From assembly GCA_020636835.1 (NCBI GenBank), contig JACJXC010000001.1, positions 1 through 56,725 on the forward strand: 56,725 bases of DNA, written 5' to 3'. Positions 9,001-14,476 of this stretch are shown in pieces (position 1 is the stretch's first letter; every line of letters begins with the position of its first letter). This stretch comes from Bacteroidales bacterium (GTDB lineage: Bacteria > Bacteroidota > Bacteroidia > Bacteroidales > Tenuifilaceae). The position numbers and the translations under genes are program-made. The notes beneath the pieces were generated by a model. That model saw only the letters and a program-made list of their open reading frames with translations. It was not told the DNA's origin and ran no database searches.

Positions 9001-10774
9001 CCTTGGTACACCCACTGCCACTGACGATTGCTCTGCACCGGTAACTTTCGCAAACGATGCTCCTGCAGTATTTCCGGTTGGAAATACAACAGTAACCTGG
9101 ACTGCAACCGATGCTGCAGGAAATATAGCAACTTGTACCCAGCTTGTAACAATCTCTGATAATAACCAGTTCCCATATTTTACATTCTGCCCGCCAAACC
9201 AGGAACAAACAACAACTGCTGATAATTGCAAATTAATCGATATCGTAATCCCTAATCCTGAGTTTGAAGATAATTGTGGAGTAGTTACTTTAACATGGAC
9301 AATCGAAGATCCGGATGGATCAATTCGCAACAGTAACCCAATTGATACGAATTATGTTTCCGGTGAAACCTTTTTTGTAGGAGTTTCAACCGTAACTTAT
9401 ATTGCTTACGATGCGGCCGGAAATCCTTCGGACCCCTGCATTTTTACTGTATGGATAAAAGATTTTGTAAAACCAGAATTTACAGCAGGATGTCCTCCAA
9501 ATGTTGGGCCGGTGCCAACAGATGAAGGCGTTTGCACTGCTGCCATTACAATTCCGACGCCAGTGGTTAATGATCCTTGCGGAGAGGGATACACGCTTAC
9601 AAATAACTATACAGGCGACTTCAATTTCCCGATCGGAGTTACAACAATTACATGGACAATTGTTGACGCATCAGATAATGTAACAACGTGTGACCAGGAA
9701 ATTGAAGTTATAGAATCTCAGCTTCTTGCAGTTGATTGTCCCGGTGATATTACAAGAAGTGTAGCTCCCGGAGATGATTTTGTATCGGGAATAGTTGTTG
9801 GTAACCCCACAATTCATGAGAGTTGTTTTGAATCGGATCTTACCTGGGTAATGGTTCCACCGGCAGGTTATGAAAGCATGTACACACCTGCCCAACTTTC
9901 AGGTGATGGTATTTTTGCCGGAACAGGAACTTATTATTTGGGAGTTACAACAGTTACCTACACGCTAACAGATGAAAACAGTACTACAGCTACCTGCGAT
10001 TTCACAATAACAATTACAACAGCACCTGAAATAGAATGCGCCGCTGATCAAACCTTCGATGCCAATGAAAATTGCGAATATCCGTTCAACCCCGGGGTAC
10101 CAACATTAATTCAGGGAATACCACCGATTGACTGGACATGGACACTTACAAATCCTGATTTATCAACAAGCACCGGCGGAAGCAGCACTCCTGATGACGG
10201 ACTTGTTCCCCTGCCTGTTGTAGCAGACGCTCCACATGAATATCCATTCCAGATTGGAACAACAACCATTGACTGGACTGCAACAAACGTCTATGGAACC
10301 GGAACCTGCAGACAAACAATTATAGTTGTGGACAACCAAAAACCAACTTTTACCGCTGACGGTTTTGAAGGTTGTGTTGAAAACCTCATGGAGGTTACGT
10401 ACACGGGGGTTTCCGATATACTTGCTTTCAATATCGACTACGAGGATCACGATTATTATATCATGCGAATAGGTAGTGACATTCTGAATATCGATATGAC
10501 CAGCTATTCCGACAATTGTTGTTACCCAACTGATGATTCGGGCATCAGGTGGGAGATTGATTTTGAGGGCAATGCTGCAAACGAACCAACCATTTCGGGA
10601 ACCGGGCAGCCTTCTGACTTTGGATCGGTAATATACCTGTGGGGCGACGGGGTAAATTTCTTGCCGAGAACACATAAAATAACATACTGGATTACAGATT
10701 GCCACGGAACGGAAAGCGATCCGGTGACGGCTGATATAACGATAAACCCACGGCCCAAAGTTGGAAAACTATAA
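2..10774 (+). CDS. Giant secreted HYR/SprB/Ig-repeat protein A (5' end outside window)
   Basis: The frame is open from base 2 and reads straight into an HYR-type repeat, so the start lies upstream; the TTG at 74 is internal. 3590 residues are visible. Order by position: HYR (2-280), SprB-like repeats (280-1530), two units with V-F-D-I-T-G-G (1530-2035), six units of about 95 aa (2041-3738), two Ig-like units (3740-4240), a PKD-like unit, a unique central region (4540-5560), a jelly-roll-like insert (5560-6130), seven 80-85-aa units (6310-8110), an HYR array (8110-10030) and a conserved C-terminal domain (10345-10774). HYR and Ig-like repeats are extracellular adhesion modules. There is no type A or type B T9SS CTD; the chain ends T-I-N-P-R-P plus five residues. 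It is colinear with giant B (22725-44273) from B position about 30510 onward, so a 5' part of several kb is probably missing. Role as surface adhesin or fibre subunit is inferred. Confidence 0.92.
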   Translation, partial: SCTAIVTIEDTEDPVAVCQNITVQLDASGNATITAAQVDNGSYDNCGTPSLALDITSFDCTKLGANTVTLTVTDGNGNSHSCAANVTVKDDDNPVTITATPTQTSIDCYGGNATVTIAVSGGVGILTYTFDGVPNNNGIFNNIVAGTYNWSVTNSLGCGNTSGTFEVQQAGDLSATVALTDVTCSSGADGTITVTNSAGGSGNYEYSNNGGSTWQSSNIFSGLIPGSYNVQIRDAAVPTCLKILDADVVIFTLTANVAYTDVNCNSANNGTITVTSPFGGSGSYNYSINGGATWSPNGTFVNLAPGTYNVQIQDANDLSCIVELNSAVEITEPPVMTADVTLTHISCFGAGDGSITVSNPQGGHGTYEVSLNGSNWFTISAVTPYTFNNLSPNSYTVMIRDLAQISCILNISTSVINEPSVLSATLTHTNVTCYGFNDGIINVSAPLGGNGTYQVSINGTDWFDVSVAVPYAFNSLLPGNYTVQIRDAGQTSCSVTITPEIVITEPPLVTVNDPGPQDFCNVASTTPINLTGSPGGVVFDITGGTSIGLADQIGVTQIPSFATIPGSAIVTIIPRANGCTGTSVDVIITVSPIPTANMPVDVIFCNNVLSDPFPLTGTPANVVFDITGGASIGLPDATNVTAIPPFTPITGTATVTITPKVGNNCTGAAVSFPVTVRPTLTASISGSDAIVCRNATPPPTITFINPMALPVEILYNINGGPDLSIDVGAGSSFPIFTSTNVAGVFSYNLVGVKYQTKPDCFFNITGSAVVTVLETPLASISGTNTVCQDAASPLLTFTNPINSMVRVTYNVNGINPATIDVPALSTATYPAPTSAAGTFIYNLVSAEFPDSPSCSNIITGSATIIVLPKPTVTITGETTVCKNTTDVNVTITNPQTLPVRITYTVNNGTPVTTNIGAGSSTTISVNTSNPGNFIYKVTSVQYIAPSPNCINNVDISATVVVLPPPTASISGNATVCLNDVQPVITFTNPQAIPVTVTYNINGVIQPPVDIAANSTAIVSAATSTANTFVYNLVSVVYQGSNSCVNNITGSATVIVRPVPSVSISGDATVCQFASPSPNVTITNQTNFSVTVTYRRNGINQIPVTILPNLSSPIPVPTATLVNYLYELVSVQYQNAPNCPVSATGNATVNILAAPTVTVTGTTTVCPNDPEPVITFVNPQALPIAVTYNISGTIQPVLNIGAGGTETVLAPTAISGIFNYNVVSVAYQSGAACANTASGAFATVTVKTAPATPVAGNNGPVCVGSPLSLTANTIAGATYNWTGPNGFTSPLQNPTVSANATAAMAGIYSVTATVAGCISPVGTTTVVVNEVPAAPVANNNGPVCIGSSLSLTASNITGATYNWTGPNGFTANIQNPTVSANATMAMAGTYTVSVIVNGCVGTPATTNVIINQVPIIPNQVITSCNASAFVVSPQNGVPAGTVVPTGTTYSWPAPAGSGFTGGSAQSNQISISQTLTLANANVGATAIYTVTPNSNGCNGTPFTVTINIDPIPLETNVMWYLWPTGSVDPYLDYNEWSQCAAQSDLASNHNDLDVVVRIGGVWQRPTSTTFDNYDDFGWQYSFESNSGPWDNLPPTDPPLFRYIMPPAPSAFTRLGDHYFRFFVTKDGCTTYSDIILMHMISNFTLVVGETPPVNCSASPTPIQLTGNSVSGTGPAPGNIAACARWSIESLDPINGNQGTLTYQGLPYANQCLTTANLNNVYYTPPPNYTGTVTLKLETNDPDGNGECSSIFEYRTITISPVAGAVAGNPVIVCAGTPVQLNGSVYGSATGGIWSVTPVGTGTFSDINSLTSTYTPPVNFTGTVTLTLTPNVPVSCIEISSVDITVNSAPQTSGVNICEGESGSFTLLSPCPSGGEFTIGPNSADSGVNTTGIGTSAWSNPNQAISNNNSFATVSLSASGVTTSNYLRVTDYDFSIPGNATITGITVTIGRRESSTSSGADVQDVQVRLLRNGVLAGDNKANTTQDWPTSETPANYGSSSDLWGTTWTAADINNNNFGVSLVVNSDNNRTAYVDYIYVAVTYSIAGEINWYSSTNSVTPIGIGSPFNPVGVAGSGLLNTNTPGTTTFYAECATYPGCRTATNFVINPKPVVTKPGDYSESACIFADQAALDAAFATWISEFSVSGGATPVGSFAGTPTAPTLCTGGTVTAVYNYTDDCETGSVSATFTVTPPPALTVNNPGDKNSFSCDYINQAAVQTAFTNWLSGFTTTGGCSPVGTFTGGTPAAPPICGGSVTVSYNVSDLCENGTETATFTISGTASVLLNKPDPKVAPACDFTDQAALDADFANWLTGFTVVSGGCAGSASYGFPVAPALCTGGTTEVTYLYQDVCATASVTQTYTINAPDEIVINEPADPNLDICSFADQAAVDAAFASWLTGFSVTGGCGGGTGTFSTTTAPALCGSGTVDVTYTYTDNCQSKSETASFTLDNTNSLVINKPANVDDQACFYGSQEDLNTFFADWLTGFSIAGGCGASGSYGTPSAPDLCAGGTTTVTYNVTDNCGNIFTETATFKISIQGDLTFVKPAPFTAPPCNYANQNELNLEFQNWLTGFGVSGGCNPVGSYGNPVAPNLCEGGTVTVVYTATDVCITSSVSQTFTVEAVEPIQAVQMQEHFAPPCLSQTEMDAEFAAWISTFAYTGGCNVHPPSLEAFTAPPACGGSVVVNYTFYDDCGQTATGSAVFTVEPDGEDPVITCPADFEGVLIDNGSCQATLELIPPAATDNCSAFGAITFTNNAPVQFPVGTTIVIWTATDICGNSSTCEQSITVLDNDEAPVITNCPENAEDVIIGAGCSMITGEITEPTITDNCPDPELHYEIVYPDGSIVSGIGSVSNMAFPVGVSTVTYIAVDDAGNPSLPCTFTVWIKDLVPPEFEVSCPVTTITVDAPDGICNAFVNVPGPLVSDPCDELVTLSHNSIFSTNSTNADGTYPVGTTTVIWTATDLSGNTTTCEQDIIVRDVTAPEITCPGEVSGFANIDDCVATGVDLGTPTATDDCSAPVTFANDAPAVFPVGNTTVTWTATDAAGNIATCTQLVTISDNNQFPYFTFCPPNQEQTTTADNCKLIDIVIPNPEFEDNCGVVTLTWTIEDPDGSIRNSNPIDTNYVSGETFFVGVSTVTYIAYDAAGNPSDPCIFTVWIKDFVKPEFTAGCPPNVGPVPTDEGVCTAAITIPTPVVNDPCGEGYTLTNNYTGDFNFPIGVTTITWTIVDASDNVTTCDQEIEVIESQLLAVDCPGDITRSVAPGDDFVSGIVVGNPTIHESCFESDLTWVMVPPAGYESMYTPAQLSGDGIFAGTGTYYLGVTTVTYTLTDENSTTATCDFTITITTAPEIECAADQTFDANENCEYPFNPGVPTLIQGIPPIDWTWTLTNPDLSTSTGGSSTPDDGLVPLPVVADAPHEYPFQIGTTTIDWTATNVYGTGTCRQTIIVVDNQKPTFTADGFEGCVENLMEVTYTGVSDILAFNIDYEDHDYYIMRIGSDILNIDMTSYSDNCCYPTDDSGIRWEIDFEGNAANEPTISGTGQPSDFGSVIYLWGDGVNFLPRTHKITYWITDCHGTESDPVTADITINPRPKVGKL
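2041..3738 (+). repeat. Six tandem ~95-aa Ig-like units in giant A
   Basis: Six consecutive units begin with an S-I-S-G or T-I-T-G element, then V-C, then T-F-x-N-P, Y-N-I/V-N-G, F-x-Y-N-L-V-S-V and a closing S-A-T-V strand with P-x-P linker. They start near 2041, 2330, 2610, 2898, 3177 and 3462. Two isolated copies of the same module occur in giant B (near 31785 and 34780), which shows module exchange between the giants. Each unit has two to three cysteines. Confidence 0.8.
5560..6129 (+). other. Jelly-roll-like insert module in giant A
   Basis: This stretch of about 190 residues interrupts the Ig/HYR architecture. It has strands such as L-R-V-T-D-Y-D-F, I-T-G-I-T-V-T-I, V-R-L-L-R-N-G and A-Y-V-D-Y-I-Y-V-A-V-T-Y, the style of lectin-like or galactose-binding-like beta-sandwich modules. 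Giant B has a different, unrelated-looking module at the equivalent place (about 38000-38700). It could be a ligand-binding tip. Fold and function are inferred. Confidence 0.5.
6310..8110 (+). repeat. Seven tandem 80-85-aa units with D-Q-A-A-L-D motif (giant A)
   Basis: Seven units share C-x-F-x-D-Q-A-A-[LV]-D-A-x-F, then W-[LI]-x-G-F, G-G-C, A-P-x-L-C-x-G-G and a final T-x-T-F-T strand. The front part looks helical and amphipathic, which is unusual between all-beta repeats. Giant B has six related units at 39130-40680 with Y-x-x-W-x-x-x-F and G-G-C. I do not recognise a named family beyond likeness to HYR-type modules with a helical insertion. Confidence 0.8.
8116..10030 (+). repeat. HYR-domain array of giant A
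   Basis: Consecutive hyalin-repeat (HYR) units of 80-100 residues each begin with P-x-I-x-C-P, contain A-T-D-N-C and F-P-V-G-T-T-x-V-x-W-T-A-T-D, and end in T-C-x-Q-x-I-x-V-x-D. HYR domains are Ig-fold adhesion modules. The array leads directly into the unusual C-terminal domain. Confidence 0.85.
10345..10774 (+). other. Conserved C-terminal domain of giant A (no known T9SS CTD)
   Basis: The last ~140 residues match the end of giant B strongly: P-T-F-T-A-D-x-F-E-x-C-V-E near the start, a D-N-C-C dicysteine, I-D-F-x-G-N, I-S-G-T-G-Q-P-S, L-W-G-D-G-V-N-F-x-P-R-T-H, I-T-D-C-x-G and a final I-T-I-N-P-R-P. It has neither the P-N-x-D-G and I-F-N-R-x-G motifs of type B CTDs nor the short basic type A end. 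It is a candidate new secretion, assembly or capping domain. Confidence 0.75.
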
Positions 10775-11265
10775 AATATGTGAATTAAAAACGAGAAATA
10801 AGAAATAAGAAAGAACGAAGTGAAAAAAGATAAAACTTAAAAAATGAAAAGTAACAAACAAGAAAGGAGGGAAAATGCAGTAAACGCCTGATACAGGGCT
10901 GCCGGGACCAACAATTGTTGGAAAACAGATCATAGCAGCACACAATGCAGGTAAAATTGAAAGTAAATGTTCCCGCCAAACAAAAGGAACCATCAAATTG
11001 CAAACGAGCAATTTGAAATTTTGAAAAGAGCAGAAATCGGAAAAAGTTGTCATTGTTTTGGTAGTTGTCCGGTTATCAGGGTTAAAGGATTTTTCAAAAA
11101 CCTGATAACAAAGAAAACCCGGCAACAAAGACAACATGTTTCTCTCACTCTTCAATTTGAAATTTTGAAAAACAAAACGCTAAGTTTTTGAGGATTTTGC
11201 TGCAACTACAAATTTACAGCATGTATTCCGTTCCCGGCCCTAATAAAAAAGGCCACTAAAATGAA

Positions 11266-11303
11266 GGGACATCATCCGCCAAGGGCGGGGGATGCGCGAA
11301 GCA
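11266..11303 (+). repeat. Conserved GCCAAGGGC hairpin block, copy 1
   Basis: CCGCC-AAG-GGCGG (11276-11288) forms a tight hairpin that can be extended by CATC..GATG around it. Nearly the same block, with ATGCGCGAA following, lies at about 45990-46028 before the paralogous gene. It is an imperfect palindrome of REP type. Confidence 0.6.
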
Positions 11304-11475
11304 TACAGAACTTTTTCAGCAGCAAAATCAAAAACAAAGTATTAAACTGAATTCTTCTTTCTACCTCTTTTGGAGGGGTCGGGGGAGTCTTCAACCGGTT
11401 GTCAGCCAAATTATAATTGAAGTTGCCAACCAAAAAAACAAATTATTAACCATCTCTAATCTTGTAGGGAACGAA

Positions 11476-11499
11476 TTTCCCCCTGTTTTCAGGGGGAAA
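11476..11499 (+). promoter_or_regulatory. 9-bp C/G stem-loop shortly before the start of the 371-aa gene
   Basis: TTTCCCCCT - GTTTTC - AGGGGGAAA is a perfect 9-bp stem with a 6-nt loop ending 36 bp before the ATG at 11536. A further G-rich run follows. Comparable C/G-rich hairpins precede 46258 and 50278. It may act in the leader RNA, or be a dispersed repeat common in Bacteroidota spacers; the sequence does not decide. Confidence 0.45.
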
Positions 11500-11535
11500 A
11501 ACCCGAAGGGAAAGGGGGTATAAATTTTAAAAACA

Positions 11536-12651
11536 ATGAAAAAGCAAGTTTTTATTTTAACAATGGTAAGCCTGGCGTTTATTTTCGCAGGTACTACCAA
11601 GTCTTTTGGACAAGATCTGAATTATCTGCCAGCTACAGCTTGTGCACCAATAACTGCGTTGACCTGTGCCGCAGATGGTCATTTGAATCCCCTGCCCGGG
11701 AAAACTTATACCTATAGTATTGATGTTAATCCGGACCCAGCTACAGTGGGCTATATCCAGTGGTTTGTTTACGATGCAACTGTAACCGGTGGTATTATGG
11801 TAGGTGGTTCAATTGCAGCAGCTGTTGCAGCAGCCGAAGCAAACGATGGTACCAGCCAATACCTTATTTCTGCTACTGCTGCTGCATATAATTCAAATAC
11901 TAACATTTCACCTAATATTGATATTTCATGGCAATCTTTTGATGGCGCTACAAAAAGAATATTATTGGTAGCCTATGTAAAAGGAGAAAATGGCTGTAAT
12001 GACAATATGGAAGTATGGCGCATTGAACCAAGTTTTGCATTTACGCTTGATATTGCAGGTTTAATGCCCGATGGAAATTTACCGGCTACCGGAAATGCAG
12101 TTGAGTGCATTGTCCCGGTTCAGGATGCTACCTATGATGGTACAAATCTGACGATGAATTACGGTGAAAACTATATATTCTATACCGTAACCGCTGCAAA
12201 CTTTGTTCATTCATGGCAACCTACGTTTTCTATGGTTGCAAACAATACGCAAACAGCGATTAATATAGCAACTGATGTAACCTGGGCGTATCCGGATCAG
12301 GCAATATTGGTAGCCGGCACCTGGAATGCTGTAACAGACCCAGTATTAGCTGTGGCTGGAAGTGGATCGGTTGGTGCTGCCGGCGAATGTATTATTGTCA
12401 GGGTACGATTGGATCACAATGGTGCTGAAAATGATGCCACGGCTGCCAGAAACGTGATTCTTGGTGTTGACGGTACAATGTACAATGTAGTTGCTGATAA
12501 TTACACAACTGCAAGTTTAAGAGATATTGATCCGAGTGCATCTGCGCCATGTACGAATACTGTAACAGATCAGGCACAATACGATCTTACTCCAAGACCG
12601 CAAATTGTTGAAATTACCCCAGCTCCGGGGACATTTGAACCTAAAAATTAA
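11536..12651 (+). CDS. Secreted Ig-like protein, 371 aa (paralogue of 46258-47466)
   Basis: The protein begins MKKQ with a hydrophobic segment and a cut site after F-G-Q (residue about 26), so it is exported by Sec. The mature part reads as two beta-rich domains. The first has P-L-P-G-K-T-Y-T-Y, an I-S-W strand and G-C-N-D-N-M. The second follows F-T-L-D-I-A-G and has C-I-V-P-V-Q-D-A-T-Y and Y-G-E-N-Y-I-F-Y. The C-terminus has D-L-T-P-R-P plus 16 residues, like the other non-CTD proteins here. No catalytic motif, no lipoprotein Cys and no T9SS CTD were seen. The 402-aa protein at 46258 has the same leader, domain order and tail. I do not recognise a named family. Its place between a giant and the type B CTD protein suggests a partner subunit of the surface structure (inference). 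Confidence 0.85.
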   Translation: MKKQVFILTMVSLAFIFAGTTKSFGQDLNYLPATACAPITALTCAADGHLNPLPGKTYTYSIDVNPDPATVGYIQWFVYDATVTGGIMVGGSIAAAVAAAEANDGTSQYLISATAAAYNSNTNISPNIDISWQSFDGATKRILLVAYVKGENGCNDNMEVWRIEPSFAFTLDIAGLMPDGNLPATGNAVECIVPVQDATYDGTNLTMNYGENYIFYTVTAANFVHSWQPTFSMVANNTQTAINIATDVTWAYPDQAILVAGTWNAVTDPVLAVAGSGSVGAAGECIIVRVRLDHNGAENDATAARNVILGVDGTMYNVVADNYTTASLRDIDPSASAPCTNTVTDQAQYDLTPRPQIVEITPAPGTFEPKN

Positions 12652-12697
12652 AGTGTTAATTGAAATTGCTTTTTCATAACCAAAAGATACCTATCCT

Positions 12698-12722
12698 CCG
12701 TTCCGCGTTTTAGCGGAACGGG
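12698..12722 (+). terminator. Hairpin after the 371-aa gene
   Basis: CCGTTCCGC - GTTTTAG-like loop - GCGGAACGG forms a 9-bp stem 46 bp after the stop codon. There is no following T run, so termination would have to be atypical; it may instead be a dispersed palindrome. The paralogous gene has an unrelated hairpin at the equivalent place (47528-47557). Confidence 0.35.
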
Positions 12723-12834
12723 GGCGGGCCTTGGGTCTGGAAAAGGAAAAAAGCGTGAATGCATGAGTAAATGGGAAAAATACAGGCGAAGGCCGGAAAG
12801 CCATAGATTGAAGATTAATTCAAATAGGGGAAGG

Positions 12835-12939
12835 ATAATTTCCACGGTCAGGAAAGTAATTTCCGAGGTCAGAAGGATAATTTCCGAAGCAGGAAGTATT
12901 ATTTCTATGGTAAGGAAAGTAATTTATATGGTCGGAAGA
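12835..12939 (+). repeat. 21-bp minisatellite, five units
   Basis: Five head-to-tail 21-bp units contain [AG]TAATTTCC-GA-G or close variants. Because 21 is a multiple of 3, a small ORF (12763-12987) stays open and reads as a 7-residue repeat such as I-S-E-V-R-R-I. Its complementary strand contains GCTTCGGAAATTAT, like the larger array at 44434-44718 (GCTTCGGAATAATTG), so both belong to one family. I regard the ORF as a by-product. Confidence 0.75.
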
Positions 12940-13559
12940 TTGAGGATTGAAGACAGCAACCTGGAATTTGAAATAAGGAGAGGATAACAGACTGCCCGGT
13001 AAATACCGGATTTGAAAGGACTCATGTTTGTAGTTTACAATTCACATTTGATAAGGTTATGAAATAGGCGAAATGAACCTGTCCCGATAAACTGGGACGC
13101 ACTAAATAAGATTTCCGTAAGGCAGTAATGTCCAAACCGGAATGGAATATGAAATTTTACAGCATTTTAAGTGATAAAACAAAATGGATGGGTCGCACCA
13201 AAAAAATCCGGCTTAATAGTGGATTTACATGGTGACTGATTTAGGATTTCCCGTGAAACGGGAACAGCCATTCTTTTAACTAAAATCTGCTGCATGGTTT
13301 CGAAAAATGAAATGCATGATTAATATACCTGAAGATGAAATATAATATCGGCATTGTGCCGCCAACCAGGGGAAAACCTTTTGCAGTAACATTGGTACGA
13401 CCGATTGTTGTGGTACAAAAATGAATGAACCCAAAGTTTGGTCAATAGAAATGGCCCGTGGGATATCATCAATTTTTATGAAAATCATTTGTTGGAACCA
13501 TATTTCAATTCGTAACGCGATGCAATTTGCAGATGGCAAACAATAAATAAAATTATAGT

Positions 13560-14255
13560 GTGAAAAACGCTTTACTTCATATCATGTACCGTACACTGGG
13601 AACACTCTTGGTGTCTCTGACTGTGGCAACTGCCGCGGCCCAGTTACCCGTGCAATATATTGAAGCTTATCAGTGCGAAACAATTGAATTTAGTGTTATG
13701 AATTGGACCGGCGACAGATATACCTGGGATTTGTACAGCGAAACAGATTGGTTAAAAATTAACTTTGCTACAGAAAAAGGCGATGTCGAACCCGCTGCAT
13801 ACTTCGAAAAAGGGAAGTACGAAGGATCAACAGTTCGCGTTAACTGGCTCGAACCAGGAATTTATGTTCTTAGGGTGATGGTTTGGGATGAAACAATTTG
13901 TAATAACAATCTCCACATATTTAAGGTTAATGTGCTTGAACATGAGCTTACAGCAACGCTTCAGGGCGACTCGGTTTGCTATGGCGAACCTGTTGTGTTT
14001 AAGATAGTACTTACCGGTATGGGGCCATGGGATCTTAAATATACTTTCGGCGATGGAACAGCATCTCTTAATCTGAACGGAATTACCGAACCGGAACAAG
14101 CGGTTTATCTTCCACCATTGCCGACCGGTCAATTTGATGTTTGGGTTACTGAAATTATCGACCAGTGTTCACAGAATTTAATCCCATCTGAAAAAGCGCG
14201 TATTGTAATCTATCCAAAACCTGCCAATTCGCAGATAATTTTAAGAGAAAAGTGA
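13560..14255 (+). CDS. Secreted two-domain Ig-like protein, 231 aa
   Basis: The GTG start at 13560 is conserved in the paralogue at 49240, as are the following bases, so it is preferred. The signal peptide ends A-A-A-Q at residue 28. Domain 1 (about 29-130) has C-E-T-I-E-F-S-V, R-Y-T-W-D-L-Y, a V-x-W-L-x-x-G strand and C-N-N-N-L. Domain 2 (about 131-231) has G-D-S-V-C, G-x-G-P-W-D, P-P-L-P-x-G and E-I-I-D-Q-C. The end is R-I-V-I-Y-P-K-P plus ten residues. No T9SS CTD is present. Domain 1 resembles the first domain of the type B CTD protein that follows 221 bp downstream (14477), where the purine-rich spacer holds nothing recognisable. Proteins of this sort next to type B CTD genes may be co-secreted partners or assembly factors. 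The function is inferred from context only. Confidence 0.85.
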   Translation: MKNALLHIMYRTLGTLLVSLTVATAAAQLPVQYIEAYQCETIEFSVMNWTGDRYTWDLYSETDWLKINFATEKGDVEPAAYFEKGKYEGSTVRVNWLEPGIYVLRVMVWDETICNNNLHIFKVNVLEHELTATLQGDSVCYGEPVVFKIVLTGMGPWDLKYTFGDGTASLNLNGITEPEQAVYLPPLPTGQFDVWVTEIIDQCSQNLIPSEKARIVIYPKPANSQIILREK

Positions 14256-14476
14256 AGAAAGTGAGAAAATGGAAGGATAGGAAAAAATGCGTGAATGCGT
14301 GAATGAGTGATTGAGAGAATGATTGAAGAAGAGGAAAATATCAAATCATGAATGCAGATGGTTGAAATAAAAAAAAAGAAATTAGAAATAGGAAATGTTG
14401 AAACAGGAAGAAAAAGATACGGGGATGAGGCATAAAATTAAAAACTAATGTGTCCTATGTGACTATGTGGTTAAAA

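Larger units (their letters stand above)
10775..11535 (+). other. Intergenic region with repeats, no credible gene
   Basis: This 761-bp stretch has only short ORFs with no recognisable content. It is partly paralogous to 45526-46257, the region before the second copy of the downstream gene. Both share AGAAAGGAGGGAAAATG followed by ACGCCTGA-A-CAG, ATGCAGGTAAAA, two copies each of CAATTTGAAATTTTGA (here near 11004 and 11152) and a GGGACATCAT..CGCCAAGGGCGGG block. This supports duplication of the whole cassette including its spacers. I see no convincing TTG-N19-TAnnTTTG promoter. Confidence 0.7.
12652..13559 (+). other. Intergenic region with hairpins and a minisatellite
   Basis: No convincing gene lies in these 908 bp. 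The first 40 bp (TTTTTCATAACCAAA) match the 3' flank of the paralogous gene (47489). Contents: a 9-bp stem hairpin (12698-12722), a 21-bp minisatellite (12835-12939) and a 7-bp perfect hairpin TTCCCGT-GAA-ACGGGAA (13248-13264). Two short overlapping ORFs (29 and 41 codons, about 13335-13546) precede the next gene but have no supporting homology or start signal. Confidence 0.6.

Noticed and set aside
8830..9330. Long antisense ORFs inside the giants (also 1654-2220)
   Set aside because: Mirror images of T/V-rich repeat codons; no start context or domains, and coding signal is on the + strand.
74..10774. TTG at 74 as the start of giant A
   Set aside because: The frame is open to base 2 and codes for the first strands of an HYR unit; the homologous unit in giant B is internal.
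10775..11535. A PorP/SprF remnant after giant A, as after giant B
   Set aside because: No stretch resembling the PorP/SprF start or Q-Y-x-Y-x-G motif was found in this spacer.
12763..12987. 74-codon ORF
   Set aside because: Consists largely of the five-unit 21-bp repeat; no start signal or known domain.
13335..13546. Two overlapping short ORFs (29 and 41 codons) before the 231-aa gene
   Set aside because: No recognisable motif, and not present before the paralogue at 49240.
14450..14476. GTG at 14450 as the start of the 2160-aa protein
   Set aside because: Adds nine residues before a normal signal peptide; the paralogue starts at the position of the ATG at 14477.
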